A DNA stretch of 64,000 bases from GCA-003244245 sp035606945 (GTDB lineage: Bacteria; Actinomycetota; Actinomycetes; Mycobacteriales; Pseudonocardiaceae): positions 25,003 through 89,002 of the forward strand of contig DATNDR010000086.1 in the NCBI GenBank assembly GCA_035606945.1, in the 5' to 3' direction. The position numbers were made by a program, and so were the translations under genes. This document shows, piece after piece, positions 8,222 to 18,781 of the stretch (position 1 is the first letter of the stretch; each line of letters begins with the position of its first letter). The notes under the pieces are model-generated. The model was not told where the DNA came from and ran no database searches. It worked only from the letters and a program-made list of their open reading frames with translations.

Positions 8222-9090
8222 ATGGAGGTGGTGTGGGATCAATGCTGCGCAGCGGCGTTGGGCGTTGGATTTGAAACAGCCGCGCGGCATGAGGTACGAA
8301 GCTTGTCCGGCGGGGAGCAGAAGCGATTGGCGCTGGAGGCCCTGCTGCGTGGTCCTGATGAAGTGCTGCTGCTCGACGAATCCGACAACTACCTGGACGT
8401 GCCGGGCAAGGTGTGGTTGGAGCAAGCGCTGCTGGACTCACCCAAGACCGTGCTGCTGGTTTCCCACGACCGCGAACTGCTCGCCCGTGCCGTCGACCGC
8501 ATCATCACCGTCGAACTGGGCGGCGCTGGAAACACCGCATGGATCCATGGCGGCTCGTTCGCGGCTACCAGCAGGCGCGCGCGAATCGGTTTGCTCGTCT
8601 GGACGAGCTGCGCCGCCGTTGGGATGAGGAGCACGCCAAGCTCAAGGCCCTGCTGCTGATGTACAAGCAGAAGGCCGCCTACAACGACGGCAGGCAGCGA
8701 TCCGGAGCTCGAGCATCGGCCGGCGCATAACGTGACTGTCGCGCCAGTGGCCCATACCGGCAGGGCCCGGCTCGGCGCTCGAGTTCGTCCAGGTTGGTTC
8801 GTGCAGACCCACGACCATCCGGAGCTGGCTGGACGCACGCTGCTGGAGATCCTGCACCGGGGCGATGAGCACCGGCCCGGTGCGCCCAAGAGGTGGCGAG
8901 CCGGACGCTCGATCGCTACGAACTGGCCTCCTGCGCCCAGCAGTCCTTCGACACGCTGTCTGGAGGCCAGCAAGCCCGCTTCCAGATCCTGTTGCTGGAA
9001 CTGTCCGGAGCTAACCTGCTCCTGCTTGATGCGGTTGTCGCGTACACCGGGCCGCGACACGGTGTACACCGAGGCGCGACACGCGCATAA
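8222..9090 (+). pseudogene. Decayed ABC-F ATPase
   Basis: Pieces of one ABC-F (duplicated ATPase, ribosome-associated) protein lie in successive frames. 8222-8560 gives LSGGEQKRLALEALL, LLLDESDNYLDVPGK and VLLVSHDRELLARAVD; a shifted frame to 8730 gives the linker helices (DELRRRWDEEHAKLK, YKQKAAYND); 8893-9030 gives a second signature, LSGGQQARFQILLLEL. The first Walker A is missing, the second nucleotide domain is internally deleted, and at least two frameshifts are present, so no functional product is expected. Confidence 0.85.
9040..9086. repeat. GCGACAC repeat cluster, copy 1
   Basis: Contains GCGACACGGTGTACACCGAG followed by GCGCGACACGC, with an inverted GTGTACAC core. A related arrangement (GCGACACGGTGCGCACCAGG then GCGCGACACACC and GCGCGACACGCC) occurs at 16676-16731. 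Both follow the 3' ends of plus-strand genes or remnants. Confidence 0.55.
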
Positions 9091-9126
9091 AAGGGGCCCC
9101 GGTCCGGAAGGATCGGGGCCCCTTTT
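9089..9126. terminator. Bidirectional hairpin terminator
   Basis: AAAAGGGGCCCCG pairs with CGGGGCCCCTTTT around a short GTCC-GGAA-GGAT inner stem-loop. It ends three bases before the stop codon of clpC on the minus strand, and carries T or A runs on both sides, so it should stop transcription from either direction. Confidence 0.92.
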
Positions 9127-9128
9127 GC

Positions 9129-11657
<2,529 letters not shown>

Positions 11658-11954
11658 TGTGCACTCCTGACTGCCGCGCTACCCCGCGCGACCGGTACTG
11701 GGTCAGACAGTCCGTGCCGTCACTGTAGCTGCCAGACGGCCTTGCTCGCTGCTGAACTGCTACCCGAACTCTTCGTGCAACGCCATCTCGCTGGTCAGGA
11801 TTCCGAGGGGTCGGGGCTGTCCGCTCTGGGTGAAACTCAACTCTGTTGGGTGGTACCCGTGTACCCCCTGTGCGCTGGGGTAATCCGACTGCTAGGTTTG
11901 CTCGACATTAGGTAAGGCAACCCTGCATGAATCGGTAGCAGACGAGGAGCGGCT
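11658..11954. other. Divergent intergenic region clpC / FhuF-like gene
   Basis: About 300 bases without a gene. It must hold the promoters of clpC (minus) and the FhuF-like gene (plus). The only site I can name with some confidence is the iron box at 11908-11926. A CGCTACCCCGCG sequence near 11679 is vaguely like a ClgR site but was not accepted. Confidence 0.6.
11908..11926 (+). promoter_or_regulatory. DtxR/IdeR-type iron box
   Basis: TTAGGTAAGGCAACCCTGC resembles the 19-bp consensus TTAGGTTAGGCTAACCTAA, with a fully matching left half and a weaker right half. It lies 29 bases before the GTG start of the FhuF-like gene, where bound repressor would block transcription under iron-replete conditions. 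Iron control is inferred. Confidence 0.65.
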
Positions 11955-12905
11955 GTGCTGCACGCGGCGGTGCCACACAAGCAGTCGGCGGAAGTGGTGG
12001 ACCCCCATCGCGCGCATCCGCTGACCGCGTCGGTGGCGGCGGTGGACCGTGCGGTCAGACTGCTGTCCTTTCGGGTCATCGGTGATTCCCGGCTGCCCGC
12101 TGGTCCTCAGGTGCCGCCTGATCCCCTGGTCGCGGATTGGATCGAGTGCGACCAGGCGTTGTGCGATCCCGCCTTTTTCACGCGGTGGCGGGCGAAGGTC
12201 GCGCGATGGCTGACCGAACAGCACGCGGTGCCGGCACAGGCTTCGGTCCCGGAGAAGACCACCGGCGGCTATGTACTGCAGTGGTATCTGGTCGTCCCTA
12301 CCTATATCGGCGCGCTGCTGTTTCACTCCGCCCGGCGAGTGCCCACGCTGGCGCCGCAGCAGCTGCGTTTCCGGCTCGGTTCAGCGGCGCTGCGGGAGGT
12401 AGCACTGCGCCCGGGACGGTTCTGGTGCCTACCCGGTGATCCCGAAGCCGGGCACCCCGACGCCGTACCAGTACCCGACGAGGCGGCGTTAGCCACGGTA
12501 TTGCGTGATCAGGTGATCGCGCACGCCAGCCGCTTTCTGTTCGTCTACGGCAGCCAGGTGCGTTTCGGGCGCCGCACCAGATGGGCAACCGTGACCGATG
12601 TGCTGGATAGTGGGCTGCTCCTCGCGGGGCGCGCATTCGGGTCACCGCAGGCCGGTGCGTCAGATGCGCGTTTAGTGCTCGGTGCTGGGGACACGCCCGG
12701 CCGTCATCCCCCCTATAAACCTCTGACTTCCGCGTCGACAATCTGCGAACTGGTCGACGATCGCGGGCGCACCCACTGGACCCGCCGGCGCGGTTCCTGC
12801 TGCTTCCTCTACGCACTACCTGGCATCGAGCGGCCATGCGCCAGCTGCCCGCGGCTCGCCGCCGTCGATCGGGCTCACATTTACGGCACGCTCGACCAGG
12901 CATGA
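11955..12905 (+). CDS. FhuF-like (2Fe-2S) siderophore-iron reductase
   Basis: 316 residues from GTG 11955, preceded by a GACGAGGAG ribosome binding site. The C-terminus has the FhuF ferric-reductase signature: GSCCFLYALPG, then CASCPR, giving the C-C-x10-12-C-x2-C set that binds a [2Fe-2S] cluster in this family. The N-terminal part is the alpha-helical FhuF-like domain (about 80-230, with GGYVLQWYLVVPTYIGALLF). The predicted role is release of iron from ferric siderophores in the cytosol. The iron box upstream supports this. Confidence 0.82.
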   Translation: MLHAAVPHKQSAEVVDPHRAHPLTASVAAVDRAVRLLSFRVIGDSRLPAGPQVPPDPLVADWIECDQALCDPAFFTRWRAKVARWLTEQHAVPAQASVPEKTTGGYVLQWYLVVPTYIGALLFHSARRVPTLAPQQLRFRLGSAALREVALRPGRFWCLPGDPEAGHPDAVPVPDEAALATVLRDQVIAHASRFLFVYGSQVRFGRRTRWATVTDVLDSGLLLAGRAFGSPQAGASDARLVLGAGDTPGRHPPYKPLTSASTICELVDDRGRTHWTRRRGSCCFLYALPGIERPCASCPRLAAVDRAHIYGTLDQA

Positions 12906-12933
12906 ACGGCGCATAGCCTTTATCTTCACATCT

Positions 12934-13902
12934 GTGCAACCCGAGCCGGCGAGTCACTCTGCGGCCGATCGCCGTTTGCCGGCAGTGGTGGTCAACCCGA
13001 GTCACCTCGCCGACCCGACGGCGCTGCGGATTCGTATTGGCCGAGTTTGTGACGAGTTGGGGTGGGCACCACCGCTGTGGCTGGAGACCACCGTCGAGGA
13101 CCCGGGTTGTGGCCAGACCCGAATGGCACTGTCCGCCGGTGCCGATGTGGTACTCGCCTGCGGGGGAGACGGCACGGTCCGGCACGTCGCGCAAGTGCTG
13201 GCGGGATCGGGCACCGCGATGGGTTTGCTACCCACCGGCACCGCGAATCTGCTGGCGCGCAACCTGGCGATGGCGACTCCGGACATGGTCAAAGCCACCC
13301 GGATCGCATTGTCCGGGAACAACCGTGCAATCGACGTCGGACGCGTACTCATCGACGATCGGGATGAGGAACAGGTCTTTCTGGTGATGGCCGGGGTAGG
13401 TTTCGATGCGGCAATCATGGCCGGTGCCCCGCATGACTTGAAGGCCCGGCTGGGCTCGCTGGCGTATTTCGTCTCAGGATTTCGCGCGCTGAGCGCACCA
13501 AGGGCGCCGATCACCCTTGCCGTGGACGGGCGGGTTGAGCCGTCCCGCCGAGTTCGCACGGTAGTAGTGGGAAACTGCGGCAGGCTTCTCGGTGGCCTGG
13601 TGTTGCTGCCCGCAGCCCGAGTCGACGACGGGCTGCTGGATGTCGTGTCCATCGGTCCGAGAAGCATCCGCGGATGGCTGGCGGTGACTGCCCGGGTGGT
13701 CAGTCGCCGCCGCCATGGTCACCGGATTGTGCAGCACTGGCAGGGCCACACCGTCATCATCAGCGCAGAGTCTGCCCAGCAGGCTCAACTTGACGGCGAT
13801 CCAATCGGGGAAGTTTGTGCCTTACGAATGCGCATCGACCGTGGCGCCCTGTTGATACGCGTCCCAGCGGTGCCGGCTCGCGGAACACACCATCGGGCTT
13901 AG
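12934..13902 (+). CDS. Diacylglycerol/sphingosine kinase-like lipid kinase
   Basis: 322 residues from GTG 12934. Motifs of the DAGK/YegS catalytic domain: VVVNPSH at the N-terminus, CGGDGTVRHVAQVLAGSG (the GGDGT nucleotide site) and LPTGTANLLARNL. The C-terminal beta-sandwich lobe (about 165-310) includes LVLLPAARVDDGLLDVV and AQLDGDPIGEV, as in the family. The likely reaction is ATP-dependent phosphorylation of a lipid alcohol; the substrate is unknown. It starts 28 bases after the FhuF-like stop. Confidence 0.88.
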   Translation: MQPEPASHSAADRRLPAVVVNPSHLADPTALRIRIGRVCDELGWAPPLWLETTVEDPGCGQTRMALSAGADVVLACGGDGTVRHVAQVLAGSGTAMGLLPTGTANLLARNLAMATPDMVKATRIALSGNNRAIDVGRVLIDDRDEEQVFLVMAGVGFDAAIMAGAPHDLKARLGSLAYFVSGFRALSAPRAPITLAVDGRVEPSRRVRTVVVGNCGRLLGGLVLLPAARVDDGLLDVVSIGPRSIRGWLAVTARVVSRRRHGHRIVQHWQGHTVIISAESAQQAQLDGDPIGEVCALRMRIDRGALLIRVPAVPARGTHHRA

Positions 13903-14005
13903 CTGTCGCAAGCGCATGAACCGGGAGCCGGCCCGGCACGTTTACTGTGATGCGGGTAACACTGCCCGTGGAGTGTTCGTGCTTCGACTCCAGGGAGGCG
14001 TTGAA

Positions 14006-14509
14006 ATGGTGAGCCTGATGAAAGGTTTTGCAGGCAAGCCTGCGCATGCGCCGCTGACCGATGTCGGTATCGGTGCCTACACCGCCGGCGTTGCGATGCT
14101 CGTGGCGGGTGCGGCCGGATTTCAGCAGGCCGCGATGGCCACCGCTTCGGTGATCACGATCGGCATCGGTCTTATCGCCGCCATCCCGACGATCATTACC
14201 GGCCTCGTGGACCTGTTCGGTATCCCCGCGGATGCGCCCGCGCGAACCCTGGGCTGGTGGCACCTGACGCTGATGTCCAGCGCCACCGGCATGTTCGCCG
14301 GGACGTTCAGGTTGCAGTTAGCCGGATACTCCGACGGAAAGATCATCTCGTCGGCGCTGATCCTCGGCGTCATCTCCTGGGTATTGCTGTTAGCCGGTGG
14401 CTATCTCGGTGGTGCACTCACCTTCGTCTATGGAGTACGGGTCCTTAAGCGGCCCCGAGCGCCGATGGCTGATGCGCTCATTCCTGGTCGCGCCGACCAT
14501 AGTGACTGA
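14006..14509 (+). CDS. DUF2231-like multi-spanning membrane protein
   Basis: 167 residues from ATG 14006, preceded by GGGAGGCG. Four or five hydrophobic helices: AYTAGVAMLVAGAAG, VITIGIGLIAAIPTIITGLVD, a Trp-His pair in GWWHLTLMSS, and ALILGVISWVLLLAGGYLGG. The helix pattern and TGLVDLFGIP match DUF2231 proteins, some of which bind heme or sit beside oxidoreductases. The function here is unknown. A terminator follows. Confidence 0.72.
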   Translation: MVSLMKGFAGKPAHAPLTDVGIGAYTAGVAMLVAGAAGFQQAAMATASVITIGIGLIAAIPTIITGLVDLFGIPADAPARTLGWWHLTLMSSATGMFAGTFRLQLAGYSDGKIISSALILGVISWVLLLAGGYLGGALTFVYGVRVLKRPRAPMADALIPGRADHSD

Positions 14510-14522
14510 TCCATGTACAATA

Positions 14523-14555
14523 CACCGGTGCCGTCCTCCCCGGACGGCACCGGTG
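14523..14555. terminator. Bidirectional hairpin terminator
   Basis: CACCGGTGCCGTCC and GGACGGCACCGGTG form a perfect 14-bp stem around TCCCC. It separates the convergent DUF2231 gene and lsr2. Confidence 0.88.
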
Positions 14556-14566
14556 GCCTACTGACC

Positions 14567-14917
14567 TTAGTTTCCCTTGTGGTAAGCATCCAATACCTCA
14601 GCCGGGATACGTCCACGGTCTGAGACGTTGAAACCGTTCTTACGGGCCCACTCGCGGATCGCCGCGTTCTGCTCACGGTCTACCGATGCCCGACCACCGC
14701 TACTCGCGCGGCGGGCCGGACCACCTGCGGCCTTGCGGCGCCCGCCCGCCTTCCGAGCGTTGCTGACATAGTCAGCCAGCGAGTCACGCAGCTTCCCCGC
14801 GTTACCCGCCGACAGATCAATCTCGTAAGACACGCCGTCGATACCAAACTCAACGGTCTCTTCGGCAGTACCTCCGTCGAGGTCATCGACCAAGGTTACG
14901 GTGACCTTCTGCGCCAT
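14567..14917 (-). CDS. lsr2: Lsr2 nucleoid-associated protein
   Basis: 116 residues. Binds AT-rich DNA and silences foreign genes, the actinobacterial counterpart of H-NS. The N-terminal dimerisation domain starts MAQKVTVTLVDDLDGG; the C-terminal DNA-binding domain ends IREWARKNGFNVSDRGRIPA with the RGR AT-hook-like motif. ATG 14917 has GGGAGG upstream and matches family N-termini. The window contains a lower-GC accessory block further right, the kind of DNA Lsr2 is known to bind. Confidence 0.96.
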   Translation of the reverse strand: MAQKVTVTLVDDLDGGTAEETVEFGIDGVSYEIDLSAGNAGKLRDSLADYVSNARKAGGRRKAAGGPARRASSGGRASVDREQNAAIREWARKNGFNVSDRGRIPAEVLDAYHKGN

Positions 14918-14934
14918 GCGCGTCGTCCTCCCTC

Positions 14935-15835
14935 GGGGACGTAGTGGAGGGAGCCATCGCACGACGACTCCACAACGACAACGAGCAGGTTAGCCCATTT
15001 CCCTACAGAATGCGAAATCAACCCACCCATTGTGGTCGTACCAGCGGAAACACTGATGGTGTCTCGGATACACGAACCGGTGAGCGACATCAGCAGCCGG
15101 TCCATCCCCATTCCCAGCGGCCACTGTCGCGGCATTCCATACTCCATCGCAGTCGTCAAGTCCTCGTCCAGTGGCATCACCGGTCACGGTGAGCGCGACT
15201 TGCGCCTCGAAACGTTCTCGTTGCACCACCGGGGTCAACCAGCTGGAGAGTAGGCAGTGACCGACTCAACGGATAGGATCTGGAGATCCCATTTCTCGAC
15301 CAGACCTGCGCCGCTGCGGTGCCGCCGAGTCGGCGGACAGGTGTCCACCTGGATGTCCTTCGAAGGGCGGGCCGTATAGATCGAACACCACGAGGTGCTC
15401 GAACAACTCTTCTGCCGGCTTTACCGACTAGCCAGTCGGGATGCACTGTGATGTGCGTGGTAGAGCAACTCGTCATGACGCGTCGCGGACTGATCTGTTC
15501 GCCGAGCGACTTCTGCGCCATCCCATGGGAGTCGGTGCGAGCCTCCAGCGATGCACCCCCATACATGGTCTGCCGGATCGGTGTCTCAACGTCGATGGAC
15601 TCGAATGCGGCAACTCCCCGATCGAACGCATCAGTGCGCGTCCTGGCAGTGCGCCGGGCCGCATCGCCGACGATCAGATTGCGATAACGGTTGACCACCC
15701 AGGGTTTCCTCGGCCAGTTCCTCGGTGTGCGGTCGGAAGTGGACGTAACGCTTTTGCGGCCGCACGCCATTCTCGACACTTGTACCGACAACCTCCGGTC
15801 GAACGAATTGGTGGTCACGGTGGGCAACCTCGTGG
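14935..15835 (-). pseudogene. lysS: Lysyl-tRNA synthetase remnant
   Basis: Several reading frames on the minus strand carry class II LysRS segments in the right order. 15835-15560 has NRYRNLIVGDAARR, then DVETPIRQTMYGGAS (motif 1 area); 15240-15180 has TPVVQRERFEAQVAL; 15170-15060 has LDEDLTTAMEYGMP, GMGMDRLLMSLTG and SCIRDTI (motif 3). Frameshifts separate them, most of the catalytic centre between motifs 1 and 3 is unrecognisable, and the N-terminal anticodon domain is cut off by the methyltransferase gene. It sits exactly where lysS is found in relatives (lsr2-lysS-coaX). Confidence 0.87.
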
Positions 15836-15874
15836 TCTGCGGTAGCCGTCGCGTCGCACCGCTACCGTCTGTCC

Positions 15875-16663
15875 GTGGATGAGATGCACGCCCGGCGGGC
15901 GCGCTGTTTCGGATCCGTGGCGGCCAGCTACGCCAAGCACCGGCCGGATTACCCGGAACAGGCGGTGACGTGGGCGTTGGGCTCGGTACCGGACAGTGCG
16001 CGGGTACTCGATCTCGCTGCGGGCACTGGCAAGCTCACTGAGGCGATGCTGCGGTGTGGAATACCCGCGGCGGCAGTACTGGCCGTCGAACCAGACGACC
16101 GCATGCGCACGCAACTGTCCGCCCTGCTACCCACGGTCACGGTCCGCTTCGGGACGGCGGAGGAGATTCCGGCCGACGATGGGGCGCTGCACGCGGTCCT
16201 CGTCGGACAGGCGTTTCACTGGTTCGACCCCGACCGGGCGCTCGGCGAGATTACCCGCGTGCTGCGACCAGGGGGTGTACTGGCCGCGCTCGGCAACACC
16301 GAGGACGACTCGGTGGACTGGGTGGCCGAGCTGGCTGCGGCGGCACAGGCGCAGCGATCGGCCGGCATGGCCGGACGTGGCTTCGCCGACCTGCCCGAGC
16401 ACCCGGCGTTCAGCGACCCGCAGCTGCGCGAATTTCGCTGGCGCTGGCCGCGCACCATCGACTCACTGCTGGACACCGTGTCGACCCATTCATGGGCCGT
16501 CACCACCTCACCCGATCAACGGGCCGCTACCTTCGCAGCGCTTCGCCGCTTCCTCGAAACGCATCCCAGCACCCGCGACGGCAGCTTCGAGCTCCCGATG
16601 CAGACACTGGTGCTCCGCACCACCCGCCGCGCCTGGAGCTGCTGGCGGCCGGGAGGGGCATGA
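15875..16663 (+). CDS. Class I SAM-dependent methyltransferase
   Basis: 262 residues; GTG 15875 or ATG 15884 are both possible starts. The Rossmann core is clear: VLDLAAGTGKLTEAM (SAM-binding motif I), LAVEPDDRMR, AEEIPADDGALHAVLVGQAFHWFD and ITRVLRPGGVLA. This form with a W-F-D after motif IV is common among actinobacterial methyltransferases of unknown substrate. It replaces the 5' part of lysS, so a rearrangement at this place is likely. Confidence 0.85.
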   Translation: MDEMHARRARCFGSVAASYAKHRPDYPEQAVTWALGSVPDSARVLDLAAGTGKLTEAMLRCGIPAAAVLAVEPDDRMRTQLSALLPTVTVRFGTAEEIPADDGALHAVLVGQAFHWFDPDRALGEITRVLRPGGVLAALGNTEDDSVDWVAELAAAAQAQRSAGMAGRGFADLPEHPAFSDPQLREFRWRWPRTIDSLLDTVSTHSWAVTTSPDQRAATFAALRRFLETHPSTRDGSFELPMQTLVLRTTRRAWSCWRPGGA

Positions 16664-16675
16664 TTCGCCGCCCGG

Positions 16676-16731
16676 GGGCGACACGGTGCGCACCAGGGCG
16701 CGACACACCGGGCATGGAGGCGCGACACGCC
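16676..16731. repeat. GCGACAC repeat cluster, copy 2
   Basis: Three GCGACAC units in 56 bases: GCGACACGGTGCGCACC, GCGCGACACACCGGGC and GCGCGACACGCC. It is related to the cluster at 9040-9086 and lies between convergent genes (methyltransferase and coaX). Confidence 0.55.
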
Positions 16732-16743
16732 AGGGGGGTGGGG

Positions 16744-17532
16744 TCAGGAGGTGATGTTGCGGGCGAAGACCATCCGCAGGCCGCGCAGCGTCAGGTGGGG
16801 GGCGTGGTGGGTGATGGTGTGCGACTCGGCGATCAGCAGTGGGGCCAGCCCGCCGGTGGCGACGACCACCACGTCGCGCTCGGCTCCCGGAGCCAGCTCC
16901 GCGGCGATCCGCCGGACCAGCCCGTCGACCTGCCCGGCGAAGCCGTACAGCAAGCCGGATTGCAGGGCTTCCACAGTGTTCTTGCCGATCACCGACCGTG
17001 GTCGGATGAGCTGCACCTTCACCAGTTGAGCAGCCCTGGTCGCGAGCGCATCGATGGAGATCTCGATGCCCGGCGCCAGCGCCCCGCCGAGAAACTCGCC
17101 ACGCGCGCTGACCACGTCGAAGTTGGTGGAGGTGCCGAAGTCGACCACGATCGCCGGGCCGCCGTAGAGGGTGTAGGCGGCCAGCGTGTTGACGATCCGG
17201 TCCGCGCCGACCTCGCGCGGGTTGTCGCAGAGCAACGGCACCCCGGTGCGCACCCCGGGCTCCACGATGACCCGGGGCAGCTGCGACCAGTACCGGTCCA
17301 CCATCACGCGCAGCTCGCGCAGCACCGCGGGGACGGTGGACAGCGCCGCCACACCAGTGATCTTGTCGGAGAATTCGCCGAGCAGGCCGCGGAAGCTCAG
17401 CGCCATCTCGTCGGCGGTCATTCTGGCGTCGGTTCGCATCCGCCAGTCGTGCAGCAGGGCGGCCTCTTTGCCGGTTCCATCGAACAAGCCGAGGGAGATG
17501 TTGGTATTGCCGATGTCTACGGTGAGCAGCAC
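16744..17532 (-). CDS. coaX: Type III pantothenate kinase
   Basis: 262 residues. Phosphorylates pantothenate, the first step from vitamin B5 to coenzyme A. The ASKHA fold is visible from MLLTVDIGNTNISLGLF (phosphate-binding DIGNTN), GADRIVNTLAAY and VDFGTSTNFDVVS. Type III enzymes are not feedback-inhibited by CoA. It overlaps the end of panD by 16 bases, making panC-panD-coaX one translational unit, all for CoA. Confidence 0.96.
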   Translation of the reverse strand: MLLTVDIGNTNISLGLFDGTGKEAALLHDWRMRTDARMTADEMALSFRGLLGEFSDKITGVAALSTVPAVLRELRVMVDRYWSQLPRVIVEPGVRTGVPLLCDNPREVGADRIVNTLAAYTLYGGPAIVVDFGTSTNFDVVSARGEFLGGALAPGIEISIDALATRAAQLVKVQLIRPRSVIGKNTVEALQSGLLYGFAGQVDGLVRRIAAELAPGAERDVVVVATGGLAPLLIAESHTITHHAPHLTLRGLRMVFARNITS

Positions 17533-17915
17533 TCGGGTGCCCCCATCGCCGCGTCAGTGCCCTGGTGCACGATCCGGTTGTCGGCGTCGACGAACACCAC
17601 CCGGGGCCGGTAGTGCCGGGATTCCGCGTCGTCCATCGTGCCGTAGGCGATGAGGATCACCAGATCGCCGGGCGCCACCAGATGCGCGGCGGCACCGTTG
17701 ATCCCGATCACGCCGCTGGACCGGGCACCGGGGATGACGTAGGTCTCCAGCCGCGCTCCGTTGGTGACATCCACGATCGCGACCCGTTCGCCGGCGAGCA
17801 GGTCGGCGGCGTCCATCAGGTCTTCGTCCACCGTCACCGACCCCACGTAGTGCAGTTCCGAGTGCGTGACGGTAGCCCGGTGGATCTTGGACTTCAGCAT
17901 CGTCCGGAACATCAT
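17517..17915 (-). CDS. panD: Aspartate 1-decarboxylase proenzyme
   Basis: 132 residues. Makes beta-alanine for pantothenate. The self-cleavage site is YVGSVTV at Gly25-Ser26 (numbering from the first Met); the cut generates the pyruvoyl group from the Ser. The N-terminus MMFRTMLKSKIHRATVT and the VIPG and NGAAAHL segments are characteristic. It overlaps the panC stop by 4 bases. Confidence 0.96.
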   Translation of the reverse strand: MMFRTMLKSKIHRATVTHSELHYVGSVTVDEDLMDAADLLAGERVAIVDVTNGARLETYVIPGARSSGVIGINGAAAHLVAPGDLVILIAYGTMDDAESRHYRPRVVFVDADNRIVHQGTDAAMGAPECCSP

Positions 17916-18781
17916 GAGCCTCCCATCTGCACGCAGACGTTGTCGATCAACCGGGTGCCCCCGACGGTGGCGGCGACCAGCAGCCGGGCCGGTCCCCGCT
18001 GCGGAGCGGGACCGAGTTCGGGACCGCGCAGCGCCAGGTAGTCCAGCACGACGGCAGGCTGCGCGGACAGCACCTTCCGGGCTGCGGCGAGCACCGCCTC
18101 GGGACCGTGCCGGCCGGCCCGCGCCCCAGCTGACAGCGCCGCCGGCAGCGTCGCGGCTGCGGCCCGCGCCGCGCTATCCAGATGAACGTTGCGAGACGAC
18201 ATCGCAAGCCCGTCAGCGTCGCGCACGGTGGGCAGCCCGACCACCTGCACTCCCATCCGCAGGTCGGCCACCATCCGCTGGATGAGCACCAGCTGCTGGT
18301 AGTCCTTCTCGCCGAACAACGCGCAGTCCGGGCCGACGATCCCGAACAGCTTGGCCACCACCGTGAGCACCCCGACGAAGTGACCGGGCCGGCTGGCGCC
18401 TTCCAGCTCGGTACCCAGCGCCCCGGGCGCCACGGTGGTGCCCGACCCGGGCGGGTACATCGCCTCGGCGGAAGGCGCGAAGACCAGCTCCACACCTTCG
18501 GCCCGGCACACGGCGAAATCCGCATCGAGCTGGCGGGGGTAGCGGTCGAGATCATCACGCGCATCGAACTGGAGAGGATTGACGAAGATCGATACGACCA
18601 CGATTGCGTCCGCGGCGCCCGGCGCGCGCGGGACGGCGTGCGCGGCTCGGATCAGCGAGCGGTGGCCGGCGTGCAGGGCTCCCATCGTCGGAACCAGGAT
18701 GACTGGGCGGCCGGCTCGGCGTGCTGCCCGGGTGACCGACGCCGTCTCGGCGGGGTCCTCGCAGACGGTGGCGGTCGTCAC
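17912..18781 (-). CDS. panC: Pantothenate synthetase
   Basis: 289 residues from GTG 18781, which overlaps the stop of the upstream gene as GTGA. Joins pantoate and beta-alanine using ATP. Motifs: VPTMGALHAGHRSLI (HxGH), VVVSIFVNPLQF, GEKDYQQLVLIQRMV and MSSRNVHLD (KMSKS-like loop). A longer frame continues upstream but is only a shadow of the DUF2520 gene. Confidence 0.95.
   Translation of the reverse strand: MTTATVCEDPAETASVTRAARRAGRPVILVPTMGALHAGHRSLIRAAHAVPRAPGAADAIVVVSIFVNPLQFDARDDLDRYPRQLDADFAVCRAEGVELVFAPSAEAMYPPGSGTTVAPGALGTELEGASRPGHFVGVLTVVAKLFGIVGPDCALFGEKDYQQLVLIQRMVADLRMGVQVVGLPTVRDADGLAMSSRNVHLDSAARAAAATLPAALSAGARAGRHGPEAVLAAARKVLSAQPAVVLDYLALRGPELGPAPQRGPARLLVAATVGGTRLIDNVCVQMGGS

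Noticed and set aside
11679..11690. CGCTACCCCGCG upstream of clpC as a ClgR operator
   Set aside because: Only a loose match to the consensus as I remember it; the second half-site does not fit well.
15177..15827. Intact 216-residue protein on the minus strand
   Set aside because: The open frame contains lysyl-tRNA synthetase fragments in a broken order of frames; it is part of the pseudogene.
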